From assembly GCF_014898815.1 (NCBI RefSeq), contig NW_026515539.1:868001-932000 (forward strand): a DNA stretch of 64,000 nucleotides, written 5' to 3'. The first letter of the stretch is position 1; every line of letters starts with the position of its first letter. The notes beneath the pieces were generated by a model. That model did no database searches. It saw nothing but the letters and a program-made list of their open reading frames with translations, and had not been told where the DNA came from. Shown here piece by piece: positions 33,418 to 46,539 of this stretch. A program made the position numbers and the translations under genes. Source of the stretch: Panonychus citri. Its lineage: Eukaryota > Arthropoda > Arachnida > Trombidiformes > Tetranychidae.

Positions 33418-33423
33418 TTATTA
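33418..33423 (-). terminator. Poly(A) signal AATAAA, ABCA copy 4
   Basis: TTTATT on the + strand gives AATAAA about 70 bp after the stop codon of copy 4, in the conserved 3' flank. Confidence 0.45.
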
Positions 33424-33488
33424 ATTAAATGAATTTAAAAAAAAATGATTGATGTCGATGAATAAAACTGTAATGAGAATAATTAAAG

Positions 33489-36400
33489 TTAAGTTTGCTT
33501 AGCAAATGATAAGAAAATTTGTTCTAATGTTGTTCCAGTTAAAGTAAAATCTTCAATGGGCAATAATCGTTTTGCTTCATCTAAACACCTCAACATTTCA
33601 CCCCAACGAAGTGAAGTGTCCGTTATATGATAATGAAGAATAGTTTGATGAACATCTCTCAAAATGGACGAAGGGAATTTCTCGACCATCCATCTTTTAA
33701 TTTTATCCAATTGTTGATTGGATTGTTGATTGGTTTGGACCGATTGATTAGATTGTTGATTGGATTGGACTGTTTGATTGGATTGAGTCATTTTAATTAT
33801 CAATGTAAATCCAAGTCCAAACTTTTCTTTTAAATGTTGAGATGAACCAAGACACTTGAAATTGCCTCGAGCCATTATACCGATTCGTGAACATAAGGCT
33901 TCACATTCATCCATAGAGTGACTGGTTAGTACAATTGATGATCCACTTGTATCACGAAGATGAATCAATGTGGACCATATTTTCCGTCTCGATGCTGGAT
34001 CTACACCGGTGGTTGGTTCATCCAAAAAAATCACCTCTGGTTTAGCAATAGATGCAATGGCCAATGATAATTTCCTCTTATTACCACCACTTAGATTCTG
34101 ATTACATGTGTTGGCGAATGAAGTTAAATCAGTTGATTCAATTATATAATTTACATTATCCTTTACTTTACTTTCAGGCATTCCCCTGATTCGTGCAAAT
34201 AACATTAAACTTTCCACTGGAGTTAAATTGTCAAGTAGCGCATCAAATTGTGGACAATAACTTATTGATTGTTGGAAATTGAGTAAATCTTTTCGCAATG
34301 AATATCCTCCCACATAACCATCTCCCGAAGTAACCATAATATCTCCAGTTAACATTCGGAATGTTGTTGTTTTACCTGCACCATTAACACCCAACAAACC
34401 AAAACACTCTGCTTTATGTACACCAAAAGTAATCCTATCAACAGCTCGAAATGAACCAAAATCTTTAGTTAAACCATCAACAATTAAAGCTTCATTTCGT
34501 ATTCCATTTGAACCAATCAATTGTTTTACTCGATCTCTTTCTCGTACTACATCTTCATCTTCAATACCATTTTCGGATTTTCCATCTGATGATAGTCTTG
34601 CACGAATTGATTCGTACCAATATCCAAATCGATGCAAATTCATATCCAGAATTATCAATACCAATGTGTACAAAACAGTGTCAACTATAAGCATAATTAC
34701 TTCAGTGCCAATTCCACTATCACTCATGGTGAAAATAGTAAATCGCTTGTAACTCAGATCTTCGTTGCAACAATATTGCATAGAGACATGATTTCCATTG
34801 GGACAAGCATCGATAGTCTTACAATTGCTCTCCAATGTTGTAGCAGCATAAATTTTTGAAAGTCCGAAAGAGGCGGCAAATGGTGGAAATAAATCTCCAA
34901 GAATAACATGAAGAGATTTGACTTTATCAAATGCCAATAGAGATGCTGCTAATCCTGAACCGACGAGAGTACCGATGAGTGAAATCGAGGCTAATAATGA
35001 GAATCCTCGATCGGGAGTCAAAGGTAAAAATGAGAATAAATAAAACAACGGGATCGATGCGAGGCCAAAAAGTATCAATAATACAAAGATGGACGCTGAT
35101 TGTTTAAGGAATTGAAATGATATAATTAGAAGGTAATTTAAACATTTGAAGGATTAATTAACTCACCGACAACCTTGAATGCAACAAATGGAAATTGATC
35201 AACAATGATAATCGAAATGAAGATAACAATTGTTACAATTAGATGATAACAGAAATCAAAAGCGTAATGACTTAACCAGAACATTGAAGGTCTTATACCA
35301 TTCATCTTTTGGATTAAATTGCACTAATTATGAAAAGAGAATTAATCAAATAAAAATAAGTAAATAAATCATCTAATATCGAATATCAAAGTTACAAACC
35401 TTATTTTGAGCTTCAGTTGAGGGGAAGAGGAAATAAGAAACAGCGATTAGACAAAAAGCAACGGGTGAGAAAAGAGCTGATACAATTTGGGCGATTATCG
35501 ATTTGTAATAAGGCTCAGTAGTATATCGATTGGGCATCGATTTGTAAGTTGCCGTCACTTTAGATTGAGTTCTTTTTCCATCACCAAGACTACGTATCAG
35601 CGCATTTTGCCAGGCACTGATGGACAATGGTAGAGATAAGGCCGCTTTCGGGTTAAGCCAAGCAGCGAATCCTCTTGGTTTCGACGAATCTTCAATAATA
35701 CCAAAGATATTTTCTCTCATGAACTGTTCACGACTTTGGGAACTTGTTTTAAAATATTCATCTAATGAAATGGATGATTCAATTTCGATCACTTGAATTC
35801 CAGATTCGCTCATAATTTGTCGGTATGAATCAATAAAAGGTGAATGTTCAGCTAACGATGCTCGAATTATTGCCTTAGCGTTAGAACCATAAATCTTTTT
35901 CAAATCCATTGTTATTGAATCAGAATAATCGTGGCCCTTGCGTCCAACGACACTCATTGCATTTCGAGAAGCAAGAAATGTAAAGAAAAATACAATTGCA
36001 GGTAAGATGATTGTGAATCCTATTGTCTTGTAATGTCGTTTAATGTAATGAAAACGCTTCATTATTAATCCTCTTAATCTTTGCATCATCAATGATAATC
36101 CAGTCAACTTTTTATAATCAAGTATCTTATTCACTTCGAACAATTTGTCTTCCATTGAGATTGTTGTTTGTTTACTTTCACCTTCATCCTCTGCGACCTT
36201 GAGGAAAACATCTTCGAGTGTTGTCACGGAAATACTATAAGAAGTTATACCAAAAGAAGATAAGTTATTGTCGAGAGTGTCACAAAGACTAATTAGAGAT
36301 GATGTCGATTTCGTTTCTGGATTTGTATCTTTCTCGAGCTGATAGATTATCTCTTCAGTTGTTTCATTCAACACTTCTGCAGTTTTGAATTGACTCTTAA

Positions 36401-38690
36401 TCTGATTCGATAGTCGGTTAGGTTCAAATGACCATGTGTCTTTCGCAATTCGAACTGAATATCCGGCTCCGAATTGTTTCTTAAGAAACATCGACGATCC
36501 TGAACATTTTACTTTTCCTGAGCCCATGATAATTATACGATCTCCCAATGCATCAGCTTCTTCCATAAAATGAGTTGTCAATAATATTGTCAAGTCTTTT
36601 CTCAGTTCTAACAAAAGATCCCACAATTGTCTTCGAGACTCTGGATCTAAACCTGATGTTGGCTCGTCGAGAATCAATATCTCTGATGCTGTCGAAAGAG
36701 CCAAGGCCAATTGAAGACGACGTCTCATTCCACCCGATAAATTACTTGCTAATGTGTTTGATTTTTCTGTTAAATTTACTCGTTTCATATTCAATGGAAT
36801 TAGTTCTTTCTTAACCTGTCGACTTAATCCTCGAAGTCCACCGCAAAGCTCTAGATTCTCTCGAACAGTGAGATCTTCGAATAGTAAATCATGTTGAGGA
36901 CACAAAGCGAGACATCGACGAGCAGCTACCGTATTCTTATGAACATCAATTCCATTGACATAAATGTTACCAGACGAAGGTTTTAATATTCCAGTGATCA
37001 TGGACATTGTGGTCGTTTTACCAGCACCATTGTGACCTAAGAGAACAGTTATTTGACCTTTGAGAATATTAACGTTCACTCCATTGACAGCAAACTTTTT
37101 CGAACCCATAGAACCAAATGATTTGTACAAGTTTTTACATTGAATACTTGAGCCTAAATTTCCTGGTTCATTTTCATGGTTTTTATTTGAACTCGATGGG
37201 TTATCATTTTCATCATTCATTGCTGAAAGCGATTCAATTTCGATATCCATTGTTGCAGACGAAAAGAATCGAGAAATCGGAAAATGCCAAGGTTTAGGTG
37301 TTCCACTTTGCCAAGGCCATATCGCATCGAGGTACCAAACCAGCACTATGTAAAGGAGCCATGAAACGATTCCCACCAAATAGACGGACCAAAGTTTTAA
37401 GGACTGGTCAATTTCAATTGATGAAAATATTTGTGACCATTTGACTTTATCCTTTATTTCACCAAAATAGAAAATATCGTAAATCGAGTAGTGTAATTGA
37501 CCACTGGGCAGTAAACTAGCCCAAACTTTCGGTGAAATCCAGAGAATATTTCTTGTAGCTGTTCCTGCAGCAAAAGGTAAATACGCTAAACCAGCTCTAC
37601 CAACAATAACAACTAATACACCGATGATTGGACGTGTAAGAAAAGTGGTCAATGTAAACGAGAAAAGTATTGAGGTGACACTGTTCGTAACATAATTGAA
37701 CCAGAATAGACTCGGATTCCAACCATGATAAGGGTTCTTATTACTGAAAATCGAGTAAAGAATCGTAATTATTGTTCCATGGAAAATTGAGAGAGTAAAA
37801 TAATTGATGAAATGTGAGAACCAATAAATTAGATCGGTCAGTCCCATGATCCTCAATAACTCCTTTGAATTGGTATTCTTTTCTCGGACAACACGACGGA
37901 CGATTAAAGTAGACATGTAGAGAAATCCGATCTCAAGAAAAACATAAGCCTGATAAAAGTCAAAAGCATTGACTAAATTTTGTGTATCATGATTAAGGTC
38001 ACTTTTCCTTGAATTGTTCAACGAATCGGTTAGAGGATTACCTTCATTGAACAATTTCGTTGTATAAAAATAAGCGAAATCTTTTGAGGTCAATTTTTGT
38101 TCATTCGGATGATTAGCCAGTAAAATATTCACAATCGATTGTGCCCTTAGATAATCATCATAAGTCGCATACACAGGTTCGCCCCATGGGTCATTGTAGT
38201 CGATTGCTTGACCACTTACAGTGTAGCTAGAAATACCTTTTTCGAGATCAAAGGAATCAAAGAAAAGAGCAACATTTGCGGAATATGATTGTTGGGTGAT
38301 CTTATCGCCCCAGGCTTTAATCACACCCTTTGTTGTATCAAATGACTTCGTTAGCAGGCCACAAGTCCGATAATCTGGAGCCCAAATCTGGTCAACCACT
38401 GAACCAGGAGAAGTGTAAAAAAATGACTGACCAAATGAGTAGCACATGAAAGTTTGATCATAATAATAGTCAGAATTTTCCAAATAAACAGGAGCAGAAA
38501 CGGTCAAAGATGAAACTGAACCTTCCGATTGGAAATGTTCAGTCTGAGAATCCGTTGTATAAATATGAATAAGAACCAATAGAATCGGAAGAAACAATTC
38601 AAATAGAGTAATAATGTAATGTCGTTTTCGGATGAGTTGATCTTTGATGAACATCGATCTCAATTGAGACCAAAGTAATTGTGAATCCAT
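33489..38690 (-). CDS. ABCA full transporter copy 4, intact
   Basis: Exons 38690-35400, 35323-35167 and 35095-33489 join to 1,684 codons without interruption, the usual length of an ABCA transporter. Predicted: N-terminal cytosolic stretch with RKRHY, TM1 at about residues 23-43, extracellular loop, five further TM helices, NBD1 (Walker A GHNGAGKTTT, signature LSGGM, Walker B LILDEPTSG, H-loop TTHFM), TMD2 with a second large loop, and NBD2 (GVNGAGKTTTF, LSGGN, FLDEPTTGVDP, TSHSMDE). ABCA proteins transport lipids or other hydrophobic substrates using ATP; the substrate here is unknown. Its N-terminal half is nearly the same as copy 1, including upstream DNA, and its NBDs match all copies. 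An NQ-rich insert follows NBD2. Only copy without a lesion. Confidence 0.92.
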
Positions 38691-40634
38691 TGTAAATCAA
38701 TTGATTGCTGGTAATAAAAACAGAAAACAGTTTCAAAAAACAATCAACTAATTTGATACATGGTATAAGTTTTTTATTTCAACCACCAAACTTGTGAATG
38801 AATCAATATGAAAATGGTTTAAAATCAAAACCTTGTTAATTGTTGCTCATGCGGATGGAAAAGGTAAACAATTGATAACAATTACTTATTGGATTAATCT
38901 GTGACTAATATCAAGATTAATTGTCGATAAAAATGAATTGATTAATTTGAAGATAATCAATTGTATTCTCAATACAATTGCTTGTTTTTTTGTTCATAGA
39001 CAATTAAGTTAAACGATTCACTTAATTATCTCATATTGAATTGATTTCTCTGAATTGGAACTCCCATCTAATTTATATCGACCAATATACTGTTCAGTAA
39101 GCGATTAAGGTTTAATCCATCATGGGATATAAGTTAATCAACCAACGATGATTATAGTTAATCAATTTACTGAGAAAATATAAAATTCTTTGGTAATTTG
39201 TTAATCTTTTGCATATTCTTTCATTAACTAAATTGTATTACTTTTTTAATTGTAACAACATCAGTTAATCAATTTGGATTTTGGTTGATCATTGATTTGA
39301 TTAGTGGGTGTGTATACTCAATAGTAATGAGTGATTAAACCTTAAATGACATTTAATGAGAGTCTATTGATTTGTATCATTCTGTTAATTGACAATAATT
39401 AGGGCTAATTGTTATGTGAATATAACTTTAATCAGCTAATTCTAATTATAATGATTCATCCAGTAATTGATGAAAATCAAAAATGATTCTGATTATCAAT
39501 GTCTTACTTTTTTCTTGTTGAAAATGTCACAATTTAGTTACAAGTTAATTGATTGATTGATGAACATCGTCGTTTATTAAAAAAAGCTTTGATTATCAAT
39601 GAAAGTATTAACGAATTGATGAGAAAAAATAATAAATTGTTACAAGATTTTGAAAACAATCAAAGAAATGAGCGTGTGAAACAATTAATTAAATGAAAGA
39701 CTAATAAAAACTTCCAACTGATTAAATTGTTAGCAAATTAACAAGAACGAAGAAGAAAACAAAATGTAGATTGTTTGATTTTCAGTGAATAGAAATTAAT
39801 TTTCACTTGGACAAGATTATTTTCCATTTGTGATTAAGATTTAGAAAACATCTTCAATTCTCCAACTAATTGTAGAATTAACAGTTAATTGTGATTATTT
39901 ATTAATCGAAAAAATGATCAATCAAAATTGTTCGATTCTATTTTCGTTTTTACCGCTGAAAGAATTATTTTGAATGCGCAAGTTGCGAAAGAGAAAAAGA
40001 GATTGAGTTTGCTTTTTTCTTTTTTCTTTCTTTCTCTTTGTCTTCATCATCTTTCTCTTTCTTACTTTCTAATTCTCTTTCTCTTCCTGTTTTTCTGGCT
40101 TAATCATGATCAGTGGGCGTTAATTCAGTTGATTTGATTGTTGTTTATACCTAAACTTAACCCTTTCAACTATTGGCCCTTTTAAAATAAGGTAAGAATT
40201 AAATTCCAATTAGGTGAGCTTTAAATTTCCATCTCTTTCTTTGCCTTTCTCTTTCTCTGTTAATTTCTCTCTTTCTCTCTTCTCTCACTCTCTTTCTTTA
40301 TTTTCATTTTTCTCTCTTACTCTGGGTTAACCTTTTACTCTCCATCATAGTGTAACCTATTGTCATTTTATTCTTGTTGTTATCATCTTTCTCTTTCTCT
40401 ACTTCTTTCCCTATCTTCCAATTCATAATAATAATAATCACTCTTTCAGTGTTGTCAATATTATATGTAAGCTTTTTTTTTCTTTCTGACCCTGTTTATC
40501 TTTATGTTCTTTTTGTTTCTCTTTATCTAATTCTTTCTGTTTTTTTTCTATTTTTTTCTCTCTCTCTGTCTTTTCCTCATATTCTCTTGATTCACCTTGC
40601 TGTATTTTGGATTGATTTCTGGTCTCATTTGCAG
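38691..40634. other. Intergenic between ABCA copy 4 and RanBPM
   Basis: The first 700 bp upstream of copy 4 resemble the region upstream of copy 1 and are the likely promoter side. 39990-40570 is strongly pyrimidine-rich (TTTCTCTC-type), ending in a splice acceptor CATTTGCAG at 40634, so a 5' UTR intron of RanBPM probably lies here. No further gene. Confidence 0.5.
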
Positions 40635-40695
40635 TTGTGACTTACATTTATCCATCACCAGTACCACTAAACCACCAAGAGATAAATATCTTTGG

Positions 40696-42753
40696 ATGAT
40701 GGAGAAACCTTTTAGTGAAAGTGCTGTGGCTGGAGATTTCTCCCGATTGAATTCACTTTATCCATACACTGATCTAAGTGAGCTACCTTTTTGTTGGTCA
40801 AACAAGGACAAGGCAAACTTTATCTCTCTTTCAGATGATAATTTAAAGGTTCACTATAAGGGTAATGGAAAGAACAATAAAGATGCTGCCTCCGTTCGCA
40901 CTTCCATACCAATACCTTCTAGCTGTTTGTTATACTACTTTGAAATTAAAGTTTTAAGCAAAGGTCGTGATGGTTATATGGGCATTGGTCTGGCTGCTCA
41001 AGGTGCTAATATGCAACGATTACCTGGCTGGGATAAGCAATCGTATGGATATCATGGGGATGATGGTAACTCTTTTTGCTCATCGGGTACTGGTCAACCT
41101 TATGGACCCATTTTCACCACTAATGATGTGATTGGTTGTGGTTACAATATAGTTGAGAATAATTGTTTCTTTACCAAAAATGGTCACAATCTGGGTATCG
41201 CTTTCACCGATTTGCCAAATATTCCCCTTTATCCAACCATTGGCCTCCAAACTCCTGGAGAAAAGGTTACTGCTAACTTTGGTTTGGAGCCTTTTTGTTA
41301 TGACATTGAGGATGATCTTAGAGCATTAAGACAGCGAATCACTTCAAACATAATTAACCATCCTGTTAAATACACAGAGTGGCAATCTGCGATAAATAAG
41401 CTTGTCCTTTCCTGGCTAATACATAACAGTTATTGTTCCACGGCGGAAGTTTTCTCCTCTGTAACCAAACAAGAATTTAAAGAAAATGTGCAACAAATTA
41501 AACAACGTCTTAGAATACAACAACTTGTTCTGGCAGGAAAAATAGAAGATGCCATTCAGTTGACTAACAAATTATACCCTGATGTACTTAATGATAATCC
41601 AAACCTATTGTTTGCTCTCAAGTGTAGACAATTTGTTGAAATGATCAGTGAATCTTGTGGTAAAAAGACAATTCAGCCTCTGACATCATCATCTTCCTCT
41701 ACAACCCTATCATCATCAGAATTAATCAGCAACAAATCAATTACCAACACTTCTGGAGACTTTAAATCATCATCCGACTCAACCTGTACAACAAAAACAA
41801 TCACCAAGACTCAAAGTGTAGCTAACAACAACAATGCAACTAACCCATCATCATCATCATCATCATCTTCTTCTTCATTAACAAAGACAGCTCATCCATC
41901 CAATTTGATTTGTTCGCCTTCCTCGTCTTCGAATTTACCCTTTTCTTCCTCATCATCAACAGATTTTTCACCTTCTTCCACCAATATGACTTCCAATCTT
42001 GAGACAACATCAAATAAAAACAATATCAACAACAACAACAACCTAAATACAACCACCAATAATAGTGTTAATAATTGCAAATCAAATGACGCCGACGCCA
42101 TTACAGCCAACTACAATAACAATTTAAACACCAACACTATTAACGCCACCAGTAACAATAGTAACAATAACATCACAACCACAAATGGCCTGACAACAAG
42201 TGATTGTAATGGTAATTCATTTAGTGATAAGATGGATATAGATCATGATGATGAGCCTGAAGACGAAGAGTCAAGTAGTAGTAACAATATCAACTCTTCA
42301 ACCTCAACCATCACCAATAATAACAAATTACATTCTAATACCTCAATTAGTTGTACCGATGAAATTTCTAAAATTGAAGATGATCCTGTTGCAGAAAATA
42401 ATAGTAATCTTGATGATGCATCTCGTCTGTCCATGTTGATCAATTTTGGTCGAGAATTACACAAATTGTCTAAACAATTGAAAAAGAAAAGTGGTTCCAA
42501 TGATCAGAATAAAAAAATGCTCCTCCAAGTTTCCAGTCTAATGGCCTACAGTGATCCAACCAAATCACCCATTGCATGGCAACTTAATCCAAGTGAAAGG
42601 GAGCATGTTTGCCAACAATTAAATAATGCCATTGTAATGAGTGAACTTGGCGGCTGTAATTATCGTCCACCTCTAGAATCAATTGTAAAGCACACGAAAT
42701 CACTATTGAAGCTCAATGGTCAATGTGGAGCCTGGTTGTTAGATCAGCTATGA
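40696..42753 (+). CDS. RanBPM: RanBPM (RANBP9/10) homologue
   Basis: From ATG 40696 the protein is 685 residues. Order: SPRY domain (about 25-205; HYKGNGKNNKDAASVRTSIP, KGRDGYMGIGL, GYHGDDGNSFCSSGTGQPYG, LYPTIGLQTPGE), LisH (about 228-260, WLIHNSYCSTAE), CTLH (about 262-325, LVLAGKIEDAI, LYPDVLNDNPNLLFALK), a 240-residue S/N/T-rich linker, and a C-terminal CRA domain (LSMLINFGRELHKLSKQL, SPIAWQLNPSEREHVCQQLN). RanBPM is a scaffold of the CTLH/GID E3 ubiquitin ligase. An acceptor at 40634 in front of the start suggests a spliced 5' UTR or an upstream coding exon; the frame is open from 40597. The linker has TCA and AAC microsatellite-like runs and is the variable part of the family. Confidence 0.93.
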   Translation: MMEKPFSESAVAGDFSRLNSLYPYTDLSELPFCWSNKDKANFISLSDDNLKVHYKGNGKNNKDAASVRTSIPIPSSCLLYYFEIKVLSKGRDGYMGIGLAAQGANMQRLPGWDKQSYGYHGDDGNSFCSSGTGQPYGPIFTTNDVIGCGYNIVENNCFFTKNGHNLGIAFTDLPNIPLYPTIGLQTPGEKVTANFGLEPFCYDIEDDLRALRQRITSNIINHPVKYTEWQSAINKLVLSWLIHNSYCSTAEVFSSVTKQEFKENVQQIKQRLRIQQLVLAGKIEDAIQLTNKLYPDVLNDNPNLLFALKCRQFVEMISESCGKKTIQPLTSSSSSTTLSSSELISNKSITNTSGDFKSSSDSTCTTKTITKTQSVANNNNATNPSSSSSSSSSSLTKTAHPSNLICSPSSSSNLPFSSSSSTDFSPSSTNMTSNLETTSNKNNINNNNNLNTTTNNSVNNCKSNDADAITANYNNNLNTNTINATSNNSNNNITTTNGLTTSDCNGNSFSDKMDIDHDDEPEDEESSSSNNINSSTSTITNNNKLHSNTSISCTDEISKIEDDPVAENNSNLDDASRLSMLINFGRELHKLSKQLKKKSGSNDQNKKMLLQVSSLMAYSDPTKSPIAWQLNPSEREHVCQQLNNAIVMSELGGCNYRPPLESIVKHTKSLLKLNGQCGAWLLDQL

Positions 42754-44024
42754 AAATCAATGATCATATTATATTGACAACTATATATCTCTCTCTCACA
42801 CACACACATCTCTATCTACTATCTCTTTCTTTCTTTCTTTCTTTCTTTCTTTTACCTTCATCTTTTTCTCTTAACCTTCTTTCACTCTTGTTTCTTACCT
42901 TATAAAAGGCATAGGCTTAAAAATGAAAAGAAAAGAAAATGGAAACAAATTGTCAAACCAACAACAACTGATTGCATTTCAATTGTCAACAATATCATCT
43001 TGTAATTCAGTTCTTTGCTGAAAAAATCTCTACACGATCACTTTCTGCTTCCTCTTCGAGTCCCCCCTTTCTCTCTCTCTCTCTCTCGCTTTCTATTAAT
43101 CCACTCTCCTTCTTTTCACACTCCACTTTGAACTCATTGTCCTCTATCGTTTTTCTTATACTCATCACTAATTTCTTGATTATATTAGGTAAATAATGTT
43201 CTCTATTCATTATTATTCATTATTAGTCTTAACAGAAGAAAAAGATACAAAAATAAATCTGAATATTCATTTTATCATTCAGCTTATCTCCCCACTTTCT
43301 CTCTCATCCTCAAAATGATTAAATGACCTTAAGAGCAACAATTAATTGTAATCATTGAGTTTCCATCTAATATTCAGCAATCACCAGTTAGTTTTTCGTC
43401 CTTGGCCTTATTACAATTGAATAAACCTTTTAATAAGCTTTTTCATTATATTTAAATGTTTGTTTTTCTTTTGAAAAAGTAATTTAATTTTTGTTTCTGA
43501 TTGTTTTTCGATGATTTTGTTTCTTTTTCTTATGATTGCAAAAAATTTTCATTATGTTGAGACTTTAGTTAATTACCAGAGGAGATTATCTGTTGTTAAT
43601 TACATTTCTTTGGGATATAAAAAAAACACAATATCTAAATGTATACAAAAATAAAGCTTTTTCTTTGTGATTATTGAGATGAAAGACAATTGTGTTTGTA
43701 GATCTTCATTTGGTTGACATTTTCGTTTCTTTGGACGTTCGATTGGACATTTAGTTTAAACTTTATCACCCGTTTGACCATTTAAATTGAGAATTTGGGA
43801 GATCTTAATGATAAACTGGTCCAACTTTCTGATTATATGATTGAAGTTGTTTCCCACTATTGGCTTGACTTGAAATTTGTTTATTGTGCATTTACAATAT
43901 ACGATCTTTGAATTTGATTGAGTTGCGGGTCAATTTTAACACTTTAACATGTTAATTTGTATAATGATGATAAATCATAATTCTAATTATGATTAATGTT
44001 CTGGCTGGTTAGTTTTGTGTGTGT
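42754..44024. other. 3' flanks of RanBPM and STRAP (convergent)
   Basis: No gene. It contains a CACA/CTTT microsatellite (42797-42852) and CT-rich tracts near 43060-43100. The two genes point towards each other across this spacer. Confidence 0.5.
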
Positions 44025-45635
44025 TCACTGCTCGTATTTCCAGAGACCGTAATTTTTACCAACAACCGTTTGCCACAATCTAATTGTTCCATCTTCACTG
44101 GCACTTGAATAAAGTTCACCATCAGGAGAGAATCGGATACAATGTAATGGACCAAAATGTCCCTTGAAAGAATCTAGAGTTAGAAAAGAAGAGGGTAACA
44201 ATTAAAGAGATTGTTGAGAGATTAATTGATTTAATGAGATGAAATTACCTATTTCTGTTCCACTATCAAACTTATATTTGTACATAGTAAAATCTTGACC
44301 ACCGCAGACAAAAACATCCTGATTGGGTGATAAGGTGGCCGTGTAAACCTGAGTGGGAATTGTGTATTCCTTGATTTTGGTGAAAGCGGTTAACTCATAA
44401 AAAGTAACAGTAGATCCTGAGGCTACTGTAAGTAAATTACGATCCCAGGAGAGTTCAATATCATTTGGAACATTAGGAAATTCTATTCTGTAAATTTCTT
44501 TGGAATTTTTAAGATCCCATATGCGAATTGATTTATCCTCAGAGGCAGAAATCAACCATTTATCATTGTTGAGAAACAGAGCTTGTCTAATTGATGCAGT
44601 GTGACCAGCGATGTTGATTGGCTCTATTAATTACAATAATCGGAAAGAGAGAGAGAGAAAAAAAGGTAAAATTAATGTTAATAAGGGAATAAATTAATCT
44701 TATTGGTGTCCATGAATAACCATCAACTCAGTGCATATAATTAATCACATAATTAAACTGCTAAAAAATAGATTAGCTTATTGACGTTTGTAAATAGTTG
44801 ACTTCGCACCAGGAAAAAAAAACAATTGAATTCTATGAAAAATGAACGTAAAGTAATAACTGATTGTGACTCTGATTGAGTGAATAAAAATTAAATTCAA
44901 ATAAACTGTGTTGATTTTTTTTTGAGTCAATACAAAAGCCATCGGAATAACAATGGAGGAAAACAATCAACTTACCTGAAGTTAACTGATTTAAGTCATA
45001 GACTCGTAGTAGCTTCTCGTTTGAGGCAGTGACAAGTTTTGTATCATCTGAACTGAAAGAAACCGATTTTACGATGTGTCGGTGAGCAAGTGAAGCTATT
45101 TCAGTACCACGAACGGAGTCCCAAAGTTTAGCCGTGAAATCAGCAGCACCGGTCACCGCTCTGGACGCGTTACTATTAAGAGCAGCTCCCCAAACGGCTC
45201 CTTTGTGTCCCTCGAATGTTCCAATCCAATCACCTGTTTCACCTTGTCGTAACATGGGTTTACCATCTAATCCAGATAGAGGTGAGAGAAGAAAAGAAAA
45301 TAATTAAATTCCATTTAGAAAAAAAAATCAACACACAAGTAGAAAGAAGAAAAAAGAAAATGTCAAAAGAAAAGAGAAAACAAAAACAGAAGAGAAAGAA
45401 AAAGCAACACAGTTAACGATTTAAATAACAAGAAATTCGGGTTAACATGCAATTTAGGATTAAATTGAGATGATAAAGAAATTAAATTGTAATCAACAAC
45501 TGTAATTGTAATCAACTTACCTTTACAAGCAGAAATTAGGTAATATTTACCATCATTAGTTATTCCACTGAAATTAAGGAAAACCACTGGTCTAGTGTGA
45601 CCTGTACAGGTGAGAAAATGAGGTTTAAGTGACAT
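44025..45635 (-). CDS. STRAP: STRAP, WD40 protein
   Basis: Four exons on the minus strand: 45635-45521, 45266-44976, 44623-44249 and 44173-44025, with matching phases, give 309 residues. WD40 repeats are visible throughout: CTGHTRPVV, GTFEGHKGAVWGAALN ending AKLWDSV, LAHRHIVKSVSFS ending LLRVYDL, IAGHTASIR ending IRIWDL, and the last SFKGHFGPLHCIRFSPDGEL ending TIRLWQTVVG. The C-terminal KNYGLWKYEQ matches the STRAP family. STRAP (serine-threonine kinase receptor-associated protein, also UNRIP) binds the SMN complex and influences snRNP assembly and TGF-beta signalling. The protein is somewhat shorter than the vertebrate form because the acidic tail is missing. Intact. Confidence 0.92.
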
Positions 45636-46060
45636 GATGAAGAAAAAGATTAATTTGTAAGAAAAGAGGATTAACAAAATAGAAAAAGAATAATTTAATT
45701 TAATTTAACTTAAAATACGTCAGTTGATCAAAGAAATGTAATCAATATTAACTTGAGTTGATTCAATTTCTTAATAAATTTTGTTTTCTTTTTCGTAAGT
45801 ATAACAAGTCTATTTGTCCATCAAATTATCTAAGAATAGAATTAATTTTTTTTTCTCTTTTGTTTTTTTTTCTTCTCCTTGACAAGTTAACCCCTTTTAT
45901 CCGAAATTGATTGTAATTGGTTTAATTTCTTTTTGATTTTACATTAATTTCAATAATTCTTTAGCGAATCAACAATCTTTACTGAATTAATTAATTCGTC
46001 TAATTGTGATAGTCATGAATGTAGATCCATGAAAGATGGAAATTGAAAGAAACCGTTAAT
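45636..46060. other. Shared upstream region of STRAP and the 66-aa gene
   Basis: The two genes diverge from this 425-bp AT-rich spacer, so it may act as a bidirectional promoter. No specific motif was recognised. Confidence 0.4.
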
Positions 46061-46539
46061 ATGGAGGGAAAATTTTTCTATGGTAAGTATTGAGTTTCCA
46101 AGGTCTTTTTTCAAGTCTTCATTGTTTTGATTAGTTTTCTTTATTTCTTTTCTATATAGAGCCAATCGAATTGGTAGTTGTTGACGAAATATTTGATTGT
46201 TTGGATAAATACACTGGTAAAATTTACGTCAACTTGGCTTATAAATGTCTTGGTGAGAAATTTGTTCCAAAATTGATAACAATCACTTTTCCATTTTCTT
46301 TCTAAACTTGAATTTGGAAAACGTTACCTTGGAATTACAATTCACTCTTCCATTAATTGGTAATATATATTTTGGTCAACTGTTTGTTTCTCTTGTGATT
46401 ATCTATGTTATCGATAATTATTGTCAATTATCTTCTCTTTCTCATATTTTCAGGTTCATATTCCTATCATTTTGCGTTCAATTTGATCCTTTTCGTGACT
46501 TTTCCGGTGTTTTTTCCTTTCTCGAATCATCAATGGTAA
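46061..46539 (+). CDS. Small single-TM protein, 66 aa, unknown
   Basis: Three exons (46061-46082, 46160-46252, 46454-46539) join with consistent phases. The product starts MEGKFFYEPIELVVVDEIFD, continues with KYTGKIYVNLAYKCLG, and ends with a hydrophobic segment (FAFNLILFVTFPVFFPF) and a short tail. It looks like a small membrane protein with one TM helix near the C-terminus. I do not recognise the family. The final GGTAATTG after the last codons could be another donor, which would make the true protein longer. Its short divergent spacing from STRAP favours a real gene. Confidence 0.5.

Noticed and set aside
41892..42500. Antisense ORFs under the RanBPM linker
   Set aside because: Caused by low-complexity TCA/AAC repeats read in the other direction.
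42797..42852. CACA and CTTT repeats as a CRISPR-like array
   Set aside because: Simple microsatellites without spacers; eukaryotic DNA.
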